Source: Dermatophagoides farinae (lineage: Eukaryota > Arthropoda > Arachnida > Sarcoptiformes > Pyroglyphidae). Taken from it: 64,000 nt of DNA. Each line of letters opens with the position of its first letter. Within the stretch, counting starts at the first letter, position 1. The stretch lies in NCBI RefSeq assembly GCF_024713945.1, contig NC_134679.1, positions 1,369,001-1,433,000 of the forward strand, given 5' to 3'. The position numbers and the translations under genes were made by a program. This document shows, one piece after another, positions 1 to 12,896 of the stretch. The notes under the pieces are model-generated. The model was given only the letters and a program-made list of their open reading frames with translations, ran no database searches and was not told where the DNA came from.

Positions 1-77
1 GTGTTTGTTTATATGCTTCGATCATTATCTATCTTTGTCTATCATTTTGATTGATATAAATTCAAATACGGCGCTAG

Positions 78-1076
78 ATTTGTCTTGAAGGAAATATTGG
101 TTGTGGTAAATCATCATTATTATGTCGTCTAATTGATCGATTCGGTAATCATCACGGGAATACTAATAATAATGATGTTAGTGATCATCATCATAATTTA
201 CTCAAAGAAATGGATCAAATATCAATCGATTTTGATGATTCAAACATATCGATGATGATTACACCCGAACCAATCAAATTATGGACAAATATTCCATTCT
301 CATCTGCTGATGGAAAAATTCAGAAACATGATAATCTTTTACAGAAAATGTATGATGATCCAAAACGATGGGCATTTACATTCGAACATTATTGTCAATT
401 AACAAGATTTATTCAAATGTCCAATATTTACAATGAATTTGAAGAAAATAGAAAAACATTGGAAAAAGAAAAAGTCTGGATACATTTAATGGAACGTTCA
501 ATCTATTCGAATCGTTTTGGATTTGTCGAAAATTTTGCTCAATCGTATGTATGATCTGAATTTATTTTATTTTTTTCATTCTAAATTAATTTTTTTTTTC
601 GCCCACTTGTCAGTGATAAATTATCACCTGTTGAATATCGAATACTTGATCAATATTTTGACCATTTGCGAAAAAAACCACAAACAATGGTCGATTTGTT
701 TGTTTACATTCGTACCGATCCAGAAGTTGTACGTGAACGAATACGAAAAAGATCTCGCCGTGAAGAGGATCCAATTTCGATTGTAAGTTTTTTTTTAATT
801 TTGGAAAAATCAATTCAAAATAATTTTTAATTATTATCAATGTAGGAATATCTTACAGAAATACACAAACTACACGATAAAATGTTTGTTGAAAAACCGG
901 ATGACATTTGGAATCGAATCCATTGTAAAACGATAAAAGATCAAGCTGTCATCTGTTTGGATGGCAATCAACCTTTTGATATTGTTTATGAAAATTTTCT
1001 CGACAACATACGAAAATGGCTTAAACCACGAATGACGATGATGATTAAGGATTTAAAACAAAAACAGTGCCATTGA
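78..1076 (+). CDS. Deoxyribonucleoside kinase (dNK/TK2 type), 5' end outside window
   Basis: Phosphorylates deoxynucleosides in the salvage pathway. Three exons are readable: 78-544, 614-782 and 846-1076, joining in frame to 288 residues. The first visible exon follows an AG at 76-77, so the start lies upstream. Seen: P-loop GNIGCGKSS at once, the family ERS motif (MERSIYSNRFGFVEN), the lid arginines in RERIRKRSRREE, then the YLTEIHKLHDKMF helix. All are standard for the insect dNK, TK2, dCK and dGK family. An Asn/Asp/His-rich loop of about 35 residues directly follows the P-loop and makes the protein longer than the usual ~250 residues. The first donor is GTATGT at 545; the alternative at 549 breaks frame. 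Which nucleosides it prefers cannot be read from this. Confidence 0.92.
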
Positions 1077-1191
1077 GATTTATCCAATCATTTCTTTTTT
1101 ACATCTTATGTTTATGAATTTCATTTTCATTAATAATAATAATAATAAATCACATTATTTTTAGAATCGAAAATAAATTTATTCAAAATAT

Positions 1192-1239
1192 ATGGATATT
1201 ATGGCCGCTAACGATATGGATATTATGGCCGCTAACGAT
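1192..1239 (+). repeat. Perfect 24-bp tandem duplication over the PORCN start codon
   Basis: The unit ATGGATATTATGGCCGCTAA plus CGAT occurs twice without a mismatch, giving the protein start MDIMAAND twice. Each copy carries its own in-frame ATG codons. Confidence 0.95.
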
Positions 1240-3082
1240 TTTATCTATGATGACTTACACAATGATGAAGATTCATCGTATGAACATGAAGATTTTCTTG
1301 ATTCATATGGTAAGTTTTTTTTGTCAATTTTTCTTTTGATTTATAAACAAACAAATCCAAATAAAAAGAATTTCCTCATTTACAGGTGATGATTCTGATT
1401 ATTATGATCATATGACGATGATGGGATCGAATTCCGAACATACAATGAATGAATTATTTTTCCATTGTATTGAACCAACATTACGTGATGTTTGGTGGCA
1501 ATTTTTATTGCCAATTTTGGCAACTAATTTTATAGCCATCATATTGTTTACATTATTAATCATTGTAGTAATGAGATCCACCAGAATGAAACAATTTCAT
1601 TTCATCATATCGGAATCGATTCTGATCATTAGTGGTTACTCATTATTGTTACATCATTATTCATCAAATAACTTTGATCAATTATTATTTCTTACTTCTG
1701 TGATCATCATATCAAGTATTATCGTATCAGTATTGCTTGCATTCGATATTCATAATGGATTACATTTTATATGGCCTTTACATCTTTTATTCATTGGATT
1801 TAATGAAATTTTAATATTTTTTTATGATTCATCTGATTGGATAAAATTACGACCAAATCTGATGCTATTGCTAATGAAATCAATTTCATATTTTCATGAA
1901 ATCAGAATTTCCATGGAGAAAAAAGACATCAAAAACAGTGGTAGTTTTATACGAAATTTTAAATTCATCATTCTACAATATAGTGCCTATGTTTTACATC
2001 CTTGTGCCATCATTTTGGGTATTTGGCATCCACATAATGATCATTCAAAATTATTCATAACAAATCATAATAATAATGATGAAACAAGAACGAAAAATTT
2101 CAAACAAAATATTCTCCAATCATTTGGCTCATTATTTTTTTCATTACTATTTTTAATCTGTTCTACGTGTCTTATTGATTATTTTTTTGGCCACATTCTT
2201 TTCGAATATCTTGATTCATTTATTCGAATATTCTTTGCGGATGATCCACAACAAACATCTACATTTTGGTTTTTTATCATGAAAATTCTTCGATCCTATT
2301 CTATTGCGATACAATTTCATTATTCACATTATTTCATTTGTTTTCTTGGTCAATCTATGTTCCATTTATGGGGATTTGACGATCTACAAGTGACGAAACC
2401 ATTATCGATTGAATGGCCACGATCATTGGTGGATGTAGTTGTTGCATGGAATATTCCAATGCATCAATGGCTAAAAAGATGTAAGTTTTTTTTTGATGAA
2501 TTTACTACTGATAATTTCTAACCGTTTTTTTCTCGTAGACGTTTTTCAAGTTATGAAAAATAATCTTAAAAATATTTATCTGACCATTTTGGCAACTTAT
2601 TTCATAAGCTCTTATTTACATGGTTTCAATTTTCAAATTTGGACCGTACTATTAACATTAGGTTTGATTACACAAGCCGAATTTAAACTACGAAAATCAT
2701 TGGCACATTTTTGGTCTGCATGTGTTGAATCAAGAAAATGTCAATATGATTATTATGTTTACGATGATGATGACGATGATGACAATTATTCATTGGTTTG
2801 TCGTCATGGACATCGAAAAACTAAAAACATTTGGATCGTACGAATCATAAATCTATTCTTTACATTGTTAGCTTTATTTCATCTTGCTTTTCTTGGCGCT
2901 ACATTCGATGGTCAACCAGATGTAAGTTGAACATTGGTTATTTCATTTATTTATTGATTTTTTTTTTTGTTACACCACAGTCATCAAATGTAGAAAACGT
3001 TTGGACCGTATGGAAAGATTTACATTTCTATCCATTCATTACAATGATCATAATGTTTGTCCTGTATAAAATGATTTCATGA
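1192..3082 (+). CDS. PORCN: Porcupine, Wnt protein-serine O-palmitoleoyltransferase
   Basis: An ER-membrane MBOAT enzyme that palmitoleoylates Wnt proteins before secretion. Four exons (1192-1309, 1386-2480, 2539-2921, 2981-3082) join in frame to 565 residues with many hydrophobic spans. The diagnostic stretch is SIEWPRSLVDVVVAWNIPMH followed by QWLKRYVF, then SSYLHGFNF. Asn395 and His432 sit where Porcupine has its catalytic pair, at nearly the same spacing as in mammals. The C-terminal part keeps FHLAFLGATFDG, also typical. It is about 100 residues longer than human PORCN, partly from an acidic N-terminus and an Asp run in the last loop. The N-terminus begins with two perfect copies of MDIMAAND, so either ATG (1192 or 1216) could be the start; I use the first. 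Confidence 0.93.
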
Positions 3083-6000
3083 TGATAAAAAAAAAATTTA
3101 AATTCTCCAAAATTTTCATCACCTGTCGATAGATGGCGTGTGGAAGAAATTCTTCAAAAAAAGAACGAATCTATCGATAGTAATGTTCTATGAATCACAA
3201 TTCTTTCATATATATTCTTCATCAAGCCTTTTTGTTCAATTGAATTTTTTTTTTTTTTTGATAAATTATCAATAAAGATGATAATTTTACAATAAAAACA
3301 ATGATGTTATAATAATTTATAGATTTTTTTTCATTGATTTATATTCTCCTATATATTGTAAATAGCCAAATCTACCTGTTCAATACGTGTATTTTAAAAT
3401 AAAGGTAAGCACCATCAACCACTACATGCATATATATACATACATTGCAGTGTAAGTTATTCTCAAATACCACACACCATTGATGATAATGATGATTGTG
3501 GTGGTGGTGGCGGCGACGGCAGCTACTCATTTGTGATATGCACACACCGCAATGCTAAAGAAAACAGGTATCTTGTTTTTTTTTTTAGGCATCCCAAAAT
3601 GGTTTTATTTTTACCTGCTTTACAAATAAAAATTTTCATTTTTTTCTCCAATCATGGCTCACTGGATTTGACTCATTCATTCACTCACTCACTCACTCAC
3701 ATACAGACAAAAAAATAAAATACTGTTTTCATAAACTGAGCCTTTTTCCATGTATGTATGTCTGTGTATTGTATATCTTTTTGATCATCATCACCATCAT
3801 CACCATCAACAACAACAACATTGACGTTGTCGTTTATTCTTCAACGAGTTTTTTTTTGGAGTTGAGAAAAACAAAAAAATTTACCACCATTCGTTGTCGT
3901 CGTGTTTGTCACATCATCAATAAAAAGTTGTGAATGTTATTGAAATGTTATTTTTGAAAAATAATAATGATGCTTAAGCTAATTTTGGGCCGATGCTGAT
4001 GAATGATGGTGAATGATCACCAGCCAATCATCATCATCAACCATCACCACCACCACCAACGGCCTTCTTTCATCCGTAACCACATCAAATAAAACAAATA
4101 TATAAATTTTTTACATTCAATCATATATAGTGGTTGTAATTCCAATTTTTTTTTCTTTGTGAATTTTGTTTGGGTTATGTTTGATGTGTGTGTGTGTGCA
4201 CTTCTTCTGATTCTGATTTATCGATACAAACAAAATGTATTGATTTTTTGTTGGTTTATAATTTCAACAACAACAAAAAATTTGTCATATCAACAATCAT
4301 GATGATTACAGCGCCTTATAACAACAAAAATCATTTCAATTGATTTGTGATGAACAAAAAAAAAAATAAAAAAGTTCAACGCACAAGAAATGAATCTTAT
4401 GAATTTTACATGAAAACATGAAAATGATGTGATTTCTTTTATTACAAAAACAAAAATTTTTCAAATTCATTCCATCCACTCAATGTTTTTTTCCACATAT
4501 TTGGAATCATCAATAATCAAGTGCCTATCATCATCTATTAATTTTTTTTTCAATTGATAAGTTAGTTTTTTTTAATGGTAATTGTCCTATTGTTTTTCAA
4601 TATCTAATAATCATTTTTTTTCTCATTCCATTACGACAGTTCCAGATGATCAAAACGTAACCAAACAAACAAAAAACTTCCCATGATCAATGTGATTCAA
4701 AAAATTTGCCGTATACAATATTATATCCAGCTCTTTAGAAACAAATCAAATTCAATTTTTGCACTACAATCAAATATTTTTCAATCTGTGATTCAAACAA
4801 ACAAAAATTTTCGTTCGATGTTGTCAAGAAGAAACCAAAGGCAAATCATCATCATTATAATTTATTTTCATATATCGCACAACTATGATCATCATCATTG
4901 ATTCGAAAATATGATGTAATTTTAAAATCAAAAAAAAAAAACCACCACCAACAACAACAACAAATTGTGACTATAAAAAAAACTCAATCGTCGTCATCGT
5001 TTTTTTTGTTGATATAACAACAACAACAACAACGAATGGAAATTATTACATTTTATAAATTAGCATCATTCAAATTGTTTTAGACAACAACAAGGAAATT
5101 TGATGATAAAAAAAAAAATTTTTTTCTCATTAATCATTTAATGTGAAGATATTTATCATCATTTTTTTGATCATAAAAATTGCGTCATACACAACACATT
5201 GATTATCAGGTCCAGCTGTTTTTTCTGGTTTTTGATAATAACGGCAAATACAGAAAAAAAACACCTCTTTCATACGTCGAAATATAAACCGAAATAGACA
5301 TATAGAGAAAAGAAAAACCAGAAGCATTAAACTCTGTCGCAAACATTCAAAAAAAAAAAAAATAAAAAATTTCTTATCACATGTAAGTAACAATGACATG
5401 TCTTTATCGGCAATAAATATAGAAGAAGAAAAAACAAAATGAAGCTTCACATTTGTCTTTATTATAAATATAATCAAATGATTGATAATTGCATCACAAA
5501 TTGCACAACTCTTGATAGTCTTGTTTTTTTTTGTTTATTGATTTGATATGATTGAAAATGAATTTTATACACAGTTGATTTGATTCATTTAAAAGTTTTA
5601 TTTTTTGTTGTTATTATTTGTTTTTCAATTTGTTTTATTTGTATTCAAGCTAATACATATGGTGTCTGGCTTAAATTGGCCGTTTGTTTTTTTTGTGTGT
5701 GTGTGTGTCTACTATATTCAATTCATATATACTATACTTTGACATCAACCTGTTGTTGTTTTGGCCTTTATCATTTATTCATTCAATTTTTTGATTATGT
5801 TTATATTTTTCTTTTGTATTTGTAGTTTTCTTTTTTAGTTAATTGTTGTTGTATGTATATGTAGTGGTTATCGACCTCATTTTATTTTTACAGGTTACTA
5901 GAAATTTATTTTTTCTTCTTTTTTTTTACCCATTAGAGGTTACCTTGTTGTGTGTTATACGGTTGTCAATCACATTTATAGATGATGATGATAATATCCG

Positions 6001-7174
6001 TACTAATAATTCGTGCCGATGTCATTTTTTTTCTCACATACAATATATCAATAGCAGAAAAGATTTAATCCGGTATTGTTGCATCCATTTTTTGGGTTTT
6101 ATTCATGTGTATGTGATATATGGAAAGAGCTTTATTGACATTTGGAAAAAAACCAGCAATTTTCAACCATTTTTTCCCCTCCAAAAAAAGCGATATAGCC
6201 AAGAAAACAAAAACCTTGAAGACCACACTGTCTTATACGAAAAAAAACCATTTTCTTTGCTTGTCTTAACGTTTTTTTTTTTATTTTTAACTTTTTTTTT
6301 TTTACTTTGAATGAGCAAATCAAATATGATTTTTTTTTTGTTTGTTTCTTTGTCACAATTAACATTATGTTGTAGTTGTTTTCTCAGCTATATTTACAAT
6401 TTGTTCCAATTGGAGCAAAATTTTTTTTTTTCGTTTCCAATCATTAATTTCGTTATGGATGATTGAAATCCACTGTTTTTTTTACATATATAGATAAATA
6501 GTATAGCAGTAATTATATATCTTGTCAATTGGAGAAAAAAAAATCTACTTGATGCTTTAACCATCTTTTACATTTGTTTGTTTTGTTCGTCATTATCACA
6601 ATCAAAATGATTGATCGATCGATCGATCGATGTTTGATAATTACAAATGGCTACTATTTTAATCCTATTTTTTTTAAAAAAAACTTTTCTTACTAATTTT
6701 CATTTTGTATATCGGAAGAAATATCATCATCATCATCATCATTGCTGAATGAGTCATTGAATTGTATATATAGTTGTTTAAGAATGTAATTTTTTTCTGG
6801 TTGTCCTGGTGATTGTGGCCATTATATATATCCATGAGAATGATGCTAATGTCTTTTTTTTAATAATAAAATCTTTGTGTGTGTGTGTGTGTATACTTGA
6901 AGCTACTGTTACCGATGATGATTGCAATGATGCTGCTGTGATCACCACCACCACCACCACATCAACAACTTGTATATATTGAATACACACATAAGCAACA
7001 AGTGATGTTGTGTAGTTGTTGTTGTTTTATTTTATTTTGTTTTATTTTTTTCCATTTATTTCTAAATTCATCTATTAATGGATTTTTCTTTTTTGTTCAT
7101 TTGTTAAATTTTAACAGTTCCTTATGATTTAAAAATTGGATGATCAAATTTTTTTTTCTGTTATCACTCTCATC
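3083..7174. other. 4.1-kb gene-free stretch, low-complexity
   Basis: No coding region is supported on either strand. Open frames here are T-rich or CAT-rich and look like chance. The stretch holds homopolymer runs, CAT/ATC and CAA triplet runs, a (GT)n tract near 6877, and a (GATC)n run at 6613-6631. An AG after a pyrimidine-rich tract at about 7115, just before the Par-6 start, could be the acceptor of a 5'-UTR intron. If so, part of this stretch would be Par-6 leader. Confidence 0.6.
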
Positions 7175-9409
7175 ATGTCAACAATGACAACTGTGCCTGT
7201 AAATTCTTCAAATACATCATCAACATCATCATCATCATCGTCGTCGTCGTCGTCTTCATCGACAACATCAAATAATTCAAACAATATCCGTCATCATCAT
7301 CATCATCATCTTAATCATAATCATGGTGGTAGTAGTGGTGGTGGTGTCAATAGTTTTCAACATCAGCAACAACAACATACCATAAATATTGGAACAAATA
7401 AAAATAGCAACAATATTGGTATACGAAATTCTTCTGCAATGGCAAATTTTTCTACAACGGCAAATTCAAACCATCATCATCAACAACAACAACAGCAGCA
7501 GCAGCAGCAACAACAAACGCATTCGCCATTTACTAATTTAACAAATAATCATCATAATCATCAACAAAATTTGATTGAAATCAAAAGCAAAGTATGTTTG
7601 GTTTGATTTTAAAAAAAGATTAAATTTTTTTTAACTCAAATAATTTTCTCCTTCATTCTAGTTTGAAGCCGAATTTCGACGATTTTCTATTCAACGTTCA
7701 GAGATAACGAATCTAGAAGATTTTGTTAAATTAATTGAACATTTTCATAATCTTTTTTCCATACCATTTTGTCTGTTTTATACGGATCCAATACATGGAG
7801 ATTTATTGCCAATTAATAATGATACAAATTTTGCGTTGGCAATCGCATCCGCTAAACCATTATTACGTTTGATCGTACAAAGAAAAGGTGAAAAAAGTTT
7901 TTGTTTATATATAAACATTGATCATTTTGTTTTATTTTCTTTTGCACAGGTGAAAGTATCGATTATTTAAATAATTATGGTAAAAAGAAAAATTTTTTGG
8001 GAAACATCTTACCAGCAGTATCATCATCATCTTCTAAAAATCGATTAGCCATATCGGCACCGGAAGATTTTCGTCAAGTTTCATCGATTATTGATGTTGA
8101 TATTGTTCCTGAAACCTGTCGACGTGTTCGTTTGGTCAAACATGGTTCAGACAAGCCGCTTGGTTTTTATATTAGAGATGGAAGTTCTTTTAGAATTACT
8201 GAACATGGCCTCGAAAAAGTGCCTGGAATATTTATTTCACGTTTAGTTCCTGGAGGTTTAGCCGAAAGCACTGGATTGTTAGCAGTGAATGATGAAGTTT
8301 TAGAGGTTAACGGTATTGAAGTTAATGGTAAATCATTAGATCAGGTCACAGATATGATGGTGGCCAATTCTTCGAATCTGATTATTACGATTCGTCCTGC
8401 CAACCAACGAGCACATGCAGCTGGCCATCATAACACTCTTTCTTCATCGTATTCATCGAATACGATTTCCAATTATCATCATCATCACCACCATCCTCAT
8501 CAACAACATCCAGGAGCATCAGCATCAATGGGAATGAATCAATCAATGACAATCGATACTAGGCATCCACATCATCATTACCATAATCATCAATATTATA
8601 ATCATCCACATTATCATGTAACAAGTAGTTCAGGTGTTTCACAACAATATACAAACAGTTTAGAAAGATCTGGACATCGTTCCAAAGTGTCACAAGTAGA
8701 TTATTATGGCAACATGTACAATGGTCCTAGTACGAGTAACATGCCGATGAAACCAGATCAACATCAAATTTCATCGTCATCATCATCATCGACGACAACA
8801 AAAACGTTCTGTCCACATGCCTCATCATCTTCTTATACGTTACAATCACATTCAAATTATCCACATCATCATCATCATCGGACACATTCAACATCTGATA
8901 TGATTCAAGTGATTGAAAATGATGATGACGATGATGATGAAGATGAAGTACGAGATCATTTCAATGCATCTATGAATTCCGGTACAGCTAATAATGTAAC
9001 TACAACGACAGCTACAGTTACGACAACACCGCCTCAAATATTTACAACAAATGTTTATACAATTTCCAATCCTACAATGGTCGAATGTATTACGATCGGT
9101 CCAGCATCATCGAAAACATCTAATAGTAACACTAATAATAATACTACTACTATCCACAATAATAATAATAATAACGGAATCAACATTGGTCATTCACCAT
9201 ATGTTAGTAAACGAAATAATTCGAGTGCCAATACAACGACCACAATGTTGATAAATAATCAACAACAACATTATCATTCCAATAACAGCAACACTAATGG
9301 TAATGGAAATCATCAACAAACTGCCAACAACAACAATAATAATAATAATAATACTAATAATCGAACATCGAGGCAATCAAGCAACGATTCTGATATAGTT
9401 ACCTTATGA
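7175..9409 (+). CDS. par-6: Partitioning-defective protein 6 (Par-6)
   Basis: A cell-polarity scaffold that binds aPKC through PB1 and Cdc42 through a semi-CRIB/PDZ module. Exons 7175-7591, 7662-7887 and 7950-9409 join in frame to 700 residues. The PB1 domain starts at [17 protein letters not shown] (about residue 134) and runs to LLRLIVQRK. The semi-CRIB reads [20 protein letters not shown], and the PDZ runs from [10 protein letters not shown] to [16 protein letters not shown]. All are near-textbook Par-6. It is almost twice the usual ~350-370 residues, because the N-terminus (Ser, His and Gln runs) and the long C-terminal tail (His, Asn, Thr and Asp runs) are expanded. The first in-frame ATG after an upstream stop at 7130 is 7175. 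Confidence 0.96.
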
Positions 9410-10989
9410 AATAATGATGATGATTAATATGATTTTCTCAATCATCAAACCAAAAAAAAAAAAAAAAAATATGTTGTTTTGTTATTTTTTTTCTTTCTTA
9501 TCACTTTTCTCTCATATTGATCTGTATTTTTTCATGAATTAACCAATTGCTCATTTTTTTTTCTATAGAAAACGCACTTTTTGCCTTCACTTACCTTACT
9601 TACACACACACACACACACATACACAATGCAAGAGATTTGGATTTTTTTTTCTTTTCATTATTCAAATTTTATTCATTCACATTCAAAATACACACACAC
9701 ACACACACAGACAAATTTTTTTTTCTCAATTGCTGATATATATTTATATTTATATTAGCACACATCTTTTTGCCTTTCATTTCATTTTTTTTAATATTCA
9801 CATATATACCAAATAAATTTTTTTTTGTTTTGTATATTTAATAAAACAAATGAACAATACAAACGTGTGTGTGTGTGTGTGTTGAAGCGGGAAATTTTTG
9901 TTTTAAATTTTTCCATCATCAAATTCGATTGCCACTAGGGTGTAGCACTGGTATTAGATTTAATTTTCATTCGAAAATAAAAACACAAATCAAAACAATG
10001 TTGACATATCGAAGAAAATGTTTTGTTTTATTTTGATCATGATCATATTACGGATAAGTAATATAAAGTTAATTTTTTTTTGTAATATTCAAAGAAAAAA
10101 AAACCTAATCCAATATATGACACATTTCATCATTTTGTCGTTTATTTTAAAGTGATGATCATTCTTTTTTTTTGGTGATGGCCGCTATAACAACAACAAT
10201 ATGTGATAATAATAATAATAATAATAATCCATCAATGAATCAATCGGTTTATTTCTTTTTTCTTTGAGCAGCAAAAATGACAAAAATTTTTTTTCGATGT
10301 CATCAAAGATATGATGATGATGATGATGATGACAATGCACATCATTCGTTGTTGTGTTGATATTAAATAATAATAATAATAAATGATCAAAAATTATCCT
10401 CGACAACAACAAATATCAAATATGCATTGACACGAGCAAAAAAAAAAAAAAAAGAAAAAGAAAAACCGATGATCTTGGTGATGATGATGATCATTTTCAG
10501 AACAAAAAATAAGTGAAATAAAACCGAAAAGTTTATGTTTGTTCATTGTGAATGAACTCGTTTTTTTTCATCATCATCATCATCAACAACAACAACAACA
10601 AAAAATCTTATCCAAAATGTATGTGTTTAATAATTGCATTTTTCTGTTGTTACTTGACATATTATCACATCATCATCATCATCATCATCATCATTGTTAT
10701 AATATTTTGACATAATAAATCCATCTATCCTTAAAAAAATCAGCCTTGATGTTATATCTCAATATATATTTTTTTTTTTTTTTATAAATCTAACCAAATA
10801 TTAGTATTGTCATCAATGTTGTTGTTGTTGTTGTCATTGTTGTTGATCATCTTCATCAATGATCATTTGATTCGATTCATCTATCCATTCCATTATTATT
10901 TGTCAAAGTGAAAGTGTAACTCATACACATAACATCATCATAATAAGAAATCTATATCTATGATAAAAAGTTTTTTTTTTGCTGATAAA
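9410..10989. other. Gene-free spacer with microsatellites
   Basis: No gene is supported. It contains (AC)n at about 9603-9620 and 9692-9709, (GT)n at about 9865-9882, AAT runs near 10210 and 10370, and ATC/CAT runs near 10315, 10570 and 10670. An in-frame ATG also exists at 10960, upstream of the start chosen for the next gene. Confidence 0.6.
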
Positions 10990-12896
10990 ATGCATATTAT
11001 CATCAAACGAATATTCTTCGTTTTGTTCATCACTATCTGTACCATCATAACAACAGGATGGACAAAATTATATCCGATTGAATTTCGTCTTCCATTATTG
11101 GTAGGTTTAAAAAAAAAAATAAACGCCAGTTTTCAATATTTAACATTGATTATTTGTGACAGGGTTTTCAACCATCACCCGGAACACCGTGGCCAAAACC
11201 ACGTTCAATCAATACAACCGAAAGAGTTTTTTCAATCGATCCAAATCGTTTATCATTCACAACGAATTTAAATACAGAAAATTGTTCAGTACTAGCCGAT
11301 GCTTTGGAACGTTATAAAAAAATTATATTAATCGATCCACGTTATCAGCCTGAACCACATCATTCTGTAATTGAAAATGTTCATGTTTTTATTTCGGACA
11401 ATAATCCGGATTGTTCATATCCATCTGCAAATAGTTCAGAAGAATATTCAATTTGGCTTCCACATCCAGAACGTGTAGATCAAGCGGCCATTTCAGCCAA
11501 TTCTGTTTGGGGTGCTTTACGAGCATTAGAAACATTAACACAGATAATCTACACTAATGATGATCAACAATTGTTGGTAAATGAAACACAAATTCATGAT
11601 TTTCCTCGTTACAATTATCGTGGTATACTTCTGGATTCGGCTCGACATTTTCTACCGAAAAAAGTGATTCTAGCCAATCTAGATGCTATGGCTATGAATA
11701 AATTCAACGTATTCCATTGGCATATAGTAGATGATCAAAGTTTTCCATTTCAATCGAAAAAATATCCAAACATCAGTGAACAAGGTGCCTATTCAAAACG
11801 TCATGTTTATTCTGCCGATGATATTCATGAGGTTATTGAATATGCTCGTATGCGTGGTATTCGTGTGATACCGGAATTGGATACACCGGGCCATACACAT
11901 GCAATGGCAAGAGCATTTCCTGATCTATTAACACCATGTTATGGTGATAATGTTCATCCACATGTACCACGATATCCATTCTTTTCCGAATCTGAAGTTT
12001 TAAATCCAATGTTGAATTTTACATTTAAATTTATGCATGATATGTTTGAAGAATTTCGCCAAACATTTAAAGATGAATATATTCATCTTGGTATGGATGA
12101 AGTTAGCTATGATTGTTGGCGTTCGAATCCAGAAATTATTCGTTTCATGCGTTCAAATGGAATGACCGATTTTCATCATTTGGAACAATTTTATATTGAA
12201 CGTACATTACGTAGTGTACGTGATGTTGGTTACAAATATCTAATGTATCAGGATCCAGTTGATAATGGTGTCAATTTGTCTGATGATTCAGTCGTTATTG
12301 TTTGGAAAGATAAATATTTGGATTCATCAATGGATTTCTGGCAAAATTATATTCGTAATGTGGCTAAACGTGGTATGTAAAATCACACACACATGGATGA
12401 TAAATGATAATGATGATGATTAACTCTCTCTTTCTTTTTGTTAAAAAAAGGTTATAAAATGATTCTATCTGCATGTTGGTATCTAAATTATATATCATAT
12501 CCATATCCAGGTAATGATTGGGAAAAATATTATATGTGTGATCCAAGAAATTTCAGTGGTTCAGATGAAGAACGTGATCTTGTTATTGGCGGTGAAGCCT
12601 GTATGTGGGGTGAATTTGTTGATGGTACAAATCTATTATCACGTTTATGGCCACGTGCATCAGCTGTTGCTGAACGTCTTTGGAGTGATCCAGAACAAAC
12701 ACAAGATATCGATACGGCCAGATTGCGATTAGATCAACATCGTTGTCGTATGTTACGGCGTGGTATACCGGCATCACCAATATTAAATGGTTATTGTGGT
12801 GATTATGAATGGGAAATGGATCCAATCATTGCACCAAATAATGGCCAAAATGGTTTGAATGGAATCATACCATCTTTGATGCGATTATTTAGTTAA
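10990..12896 (+). CDS. Beta-N-acetylhexosaminidase, GH20 (HEXA/HEXB type)
   Basis: Hydrolyses terminal beta-linked GlcNAc/GalNAc, in the lysosome or secreted. Exons 10990-11100, 11163-12372 and 12451-12896 join in frame to 588 residues. A signal peptide (MHIIIKRIFFVLFITICTII) is followed by the HexA/B-type N-terminal domain, then the GH20 barrel: RGILLDSARHFL, NVFHWHIVDDQSFP, IPELDTPGHTHAM, and the catalytic Asp349-Glu350 pair in HLGMDEV. The C-terminal GGEACMWGEFVD and LWPRASAVAERLW motifs are intact. The common GGDE motif reads GMDE here. An in-frame ATG at 10960 would add ten residues before the signal peptide; 10990 gives the cleaner signal sequence. Confidence 0.96.

Noticed and set aside
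545-553. Alternative donor at 549 for the first visible dNK intron
   Set aside because: Phase does not fit exon 614-782; the donor at 545 gives a clean frame.
5580-6310. Overlapping T-rich open frames on the plus strand
   Set aside because: Composition is simple (Phe, Ile, Leu, Cys, Val from T-rich DNA), with no domain or consistent start. Likely chance in a gene-free stretch.
9051-9376. Open frames on both strands inside the Par-6 C-terminal tail
   Set aside because: Shadows of AAT/CAA repeat coding sequence in other frames.
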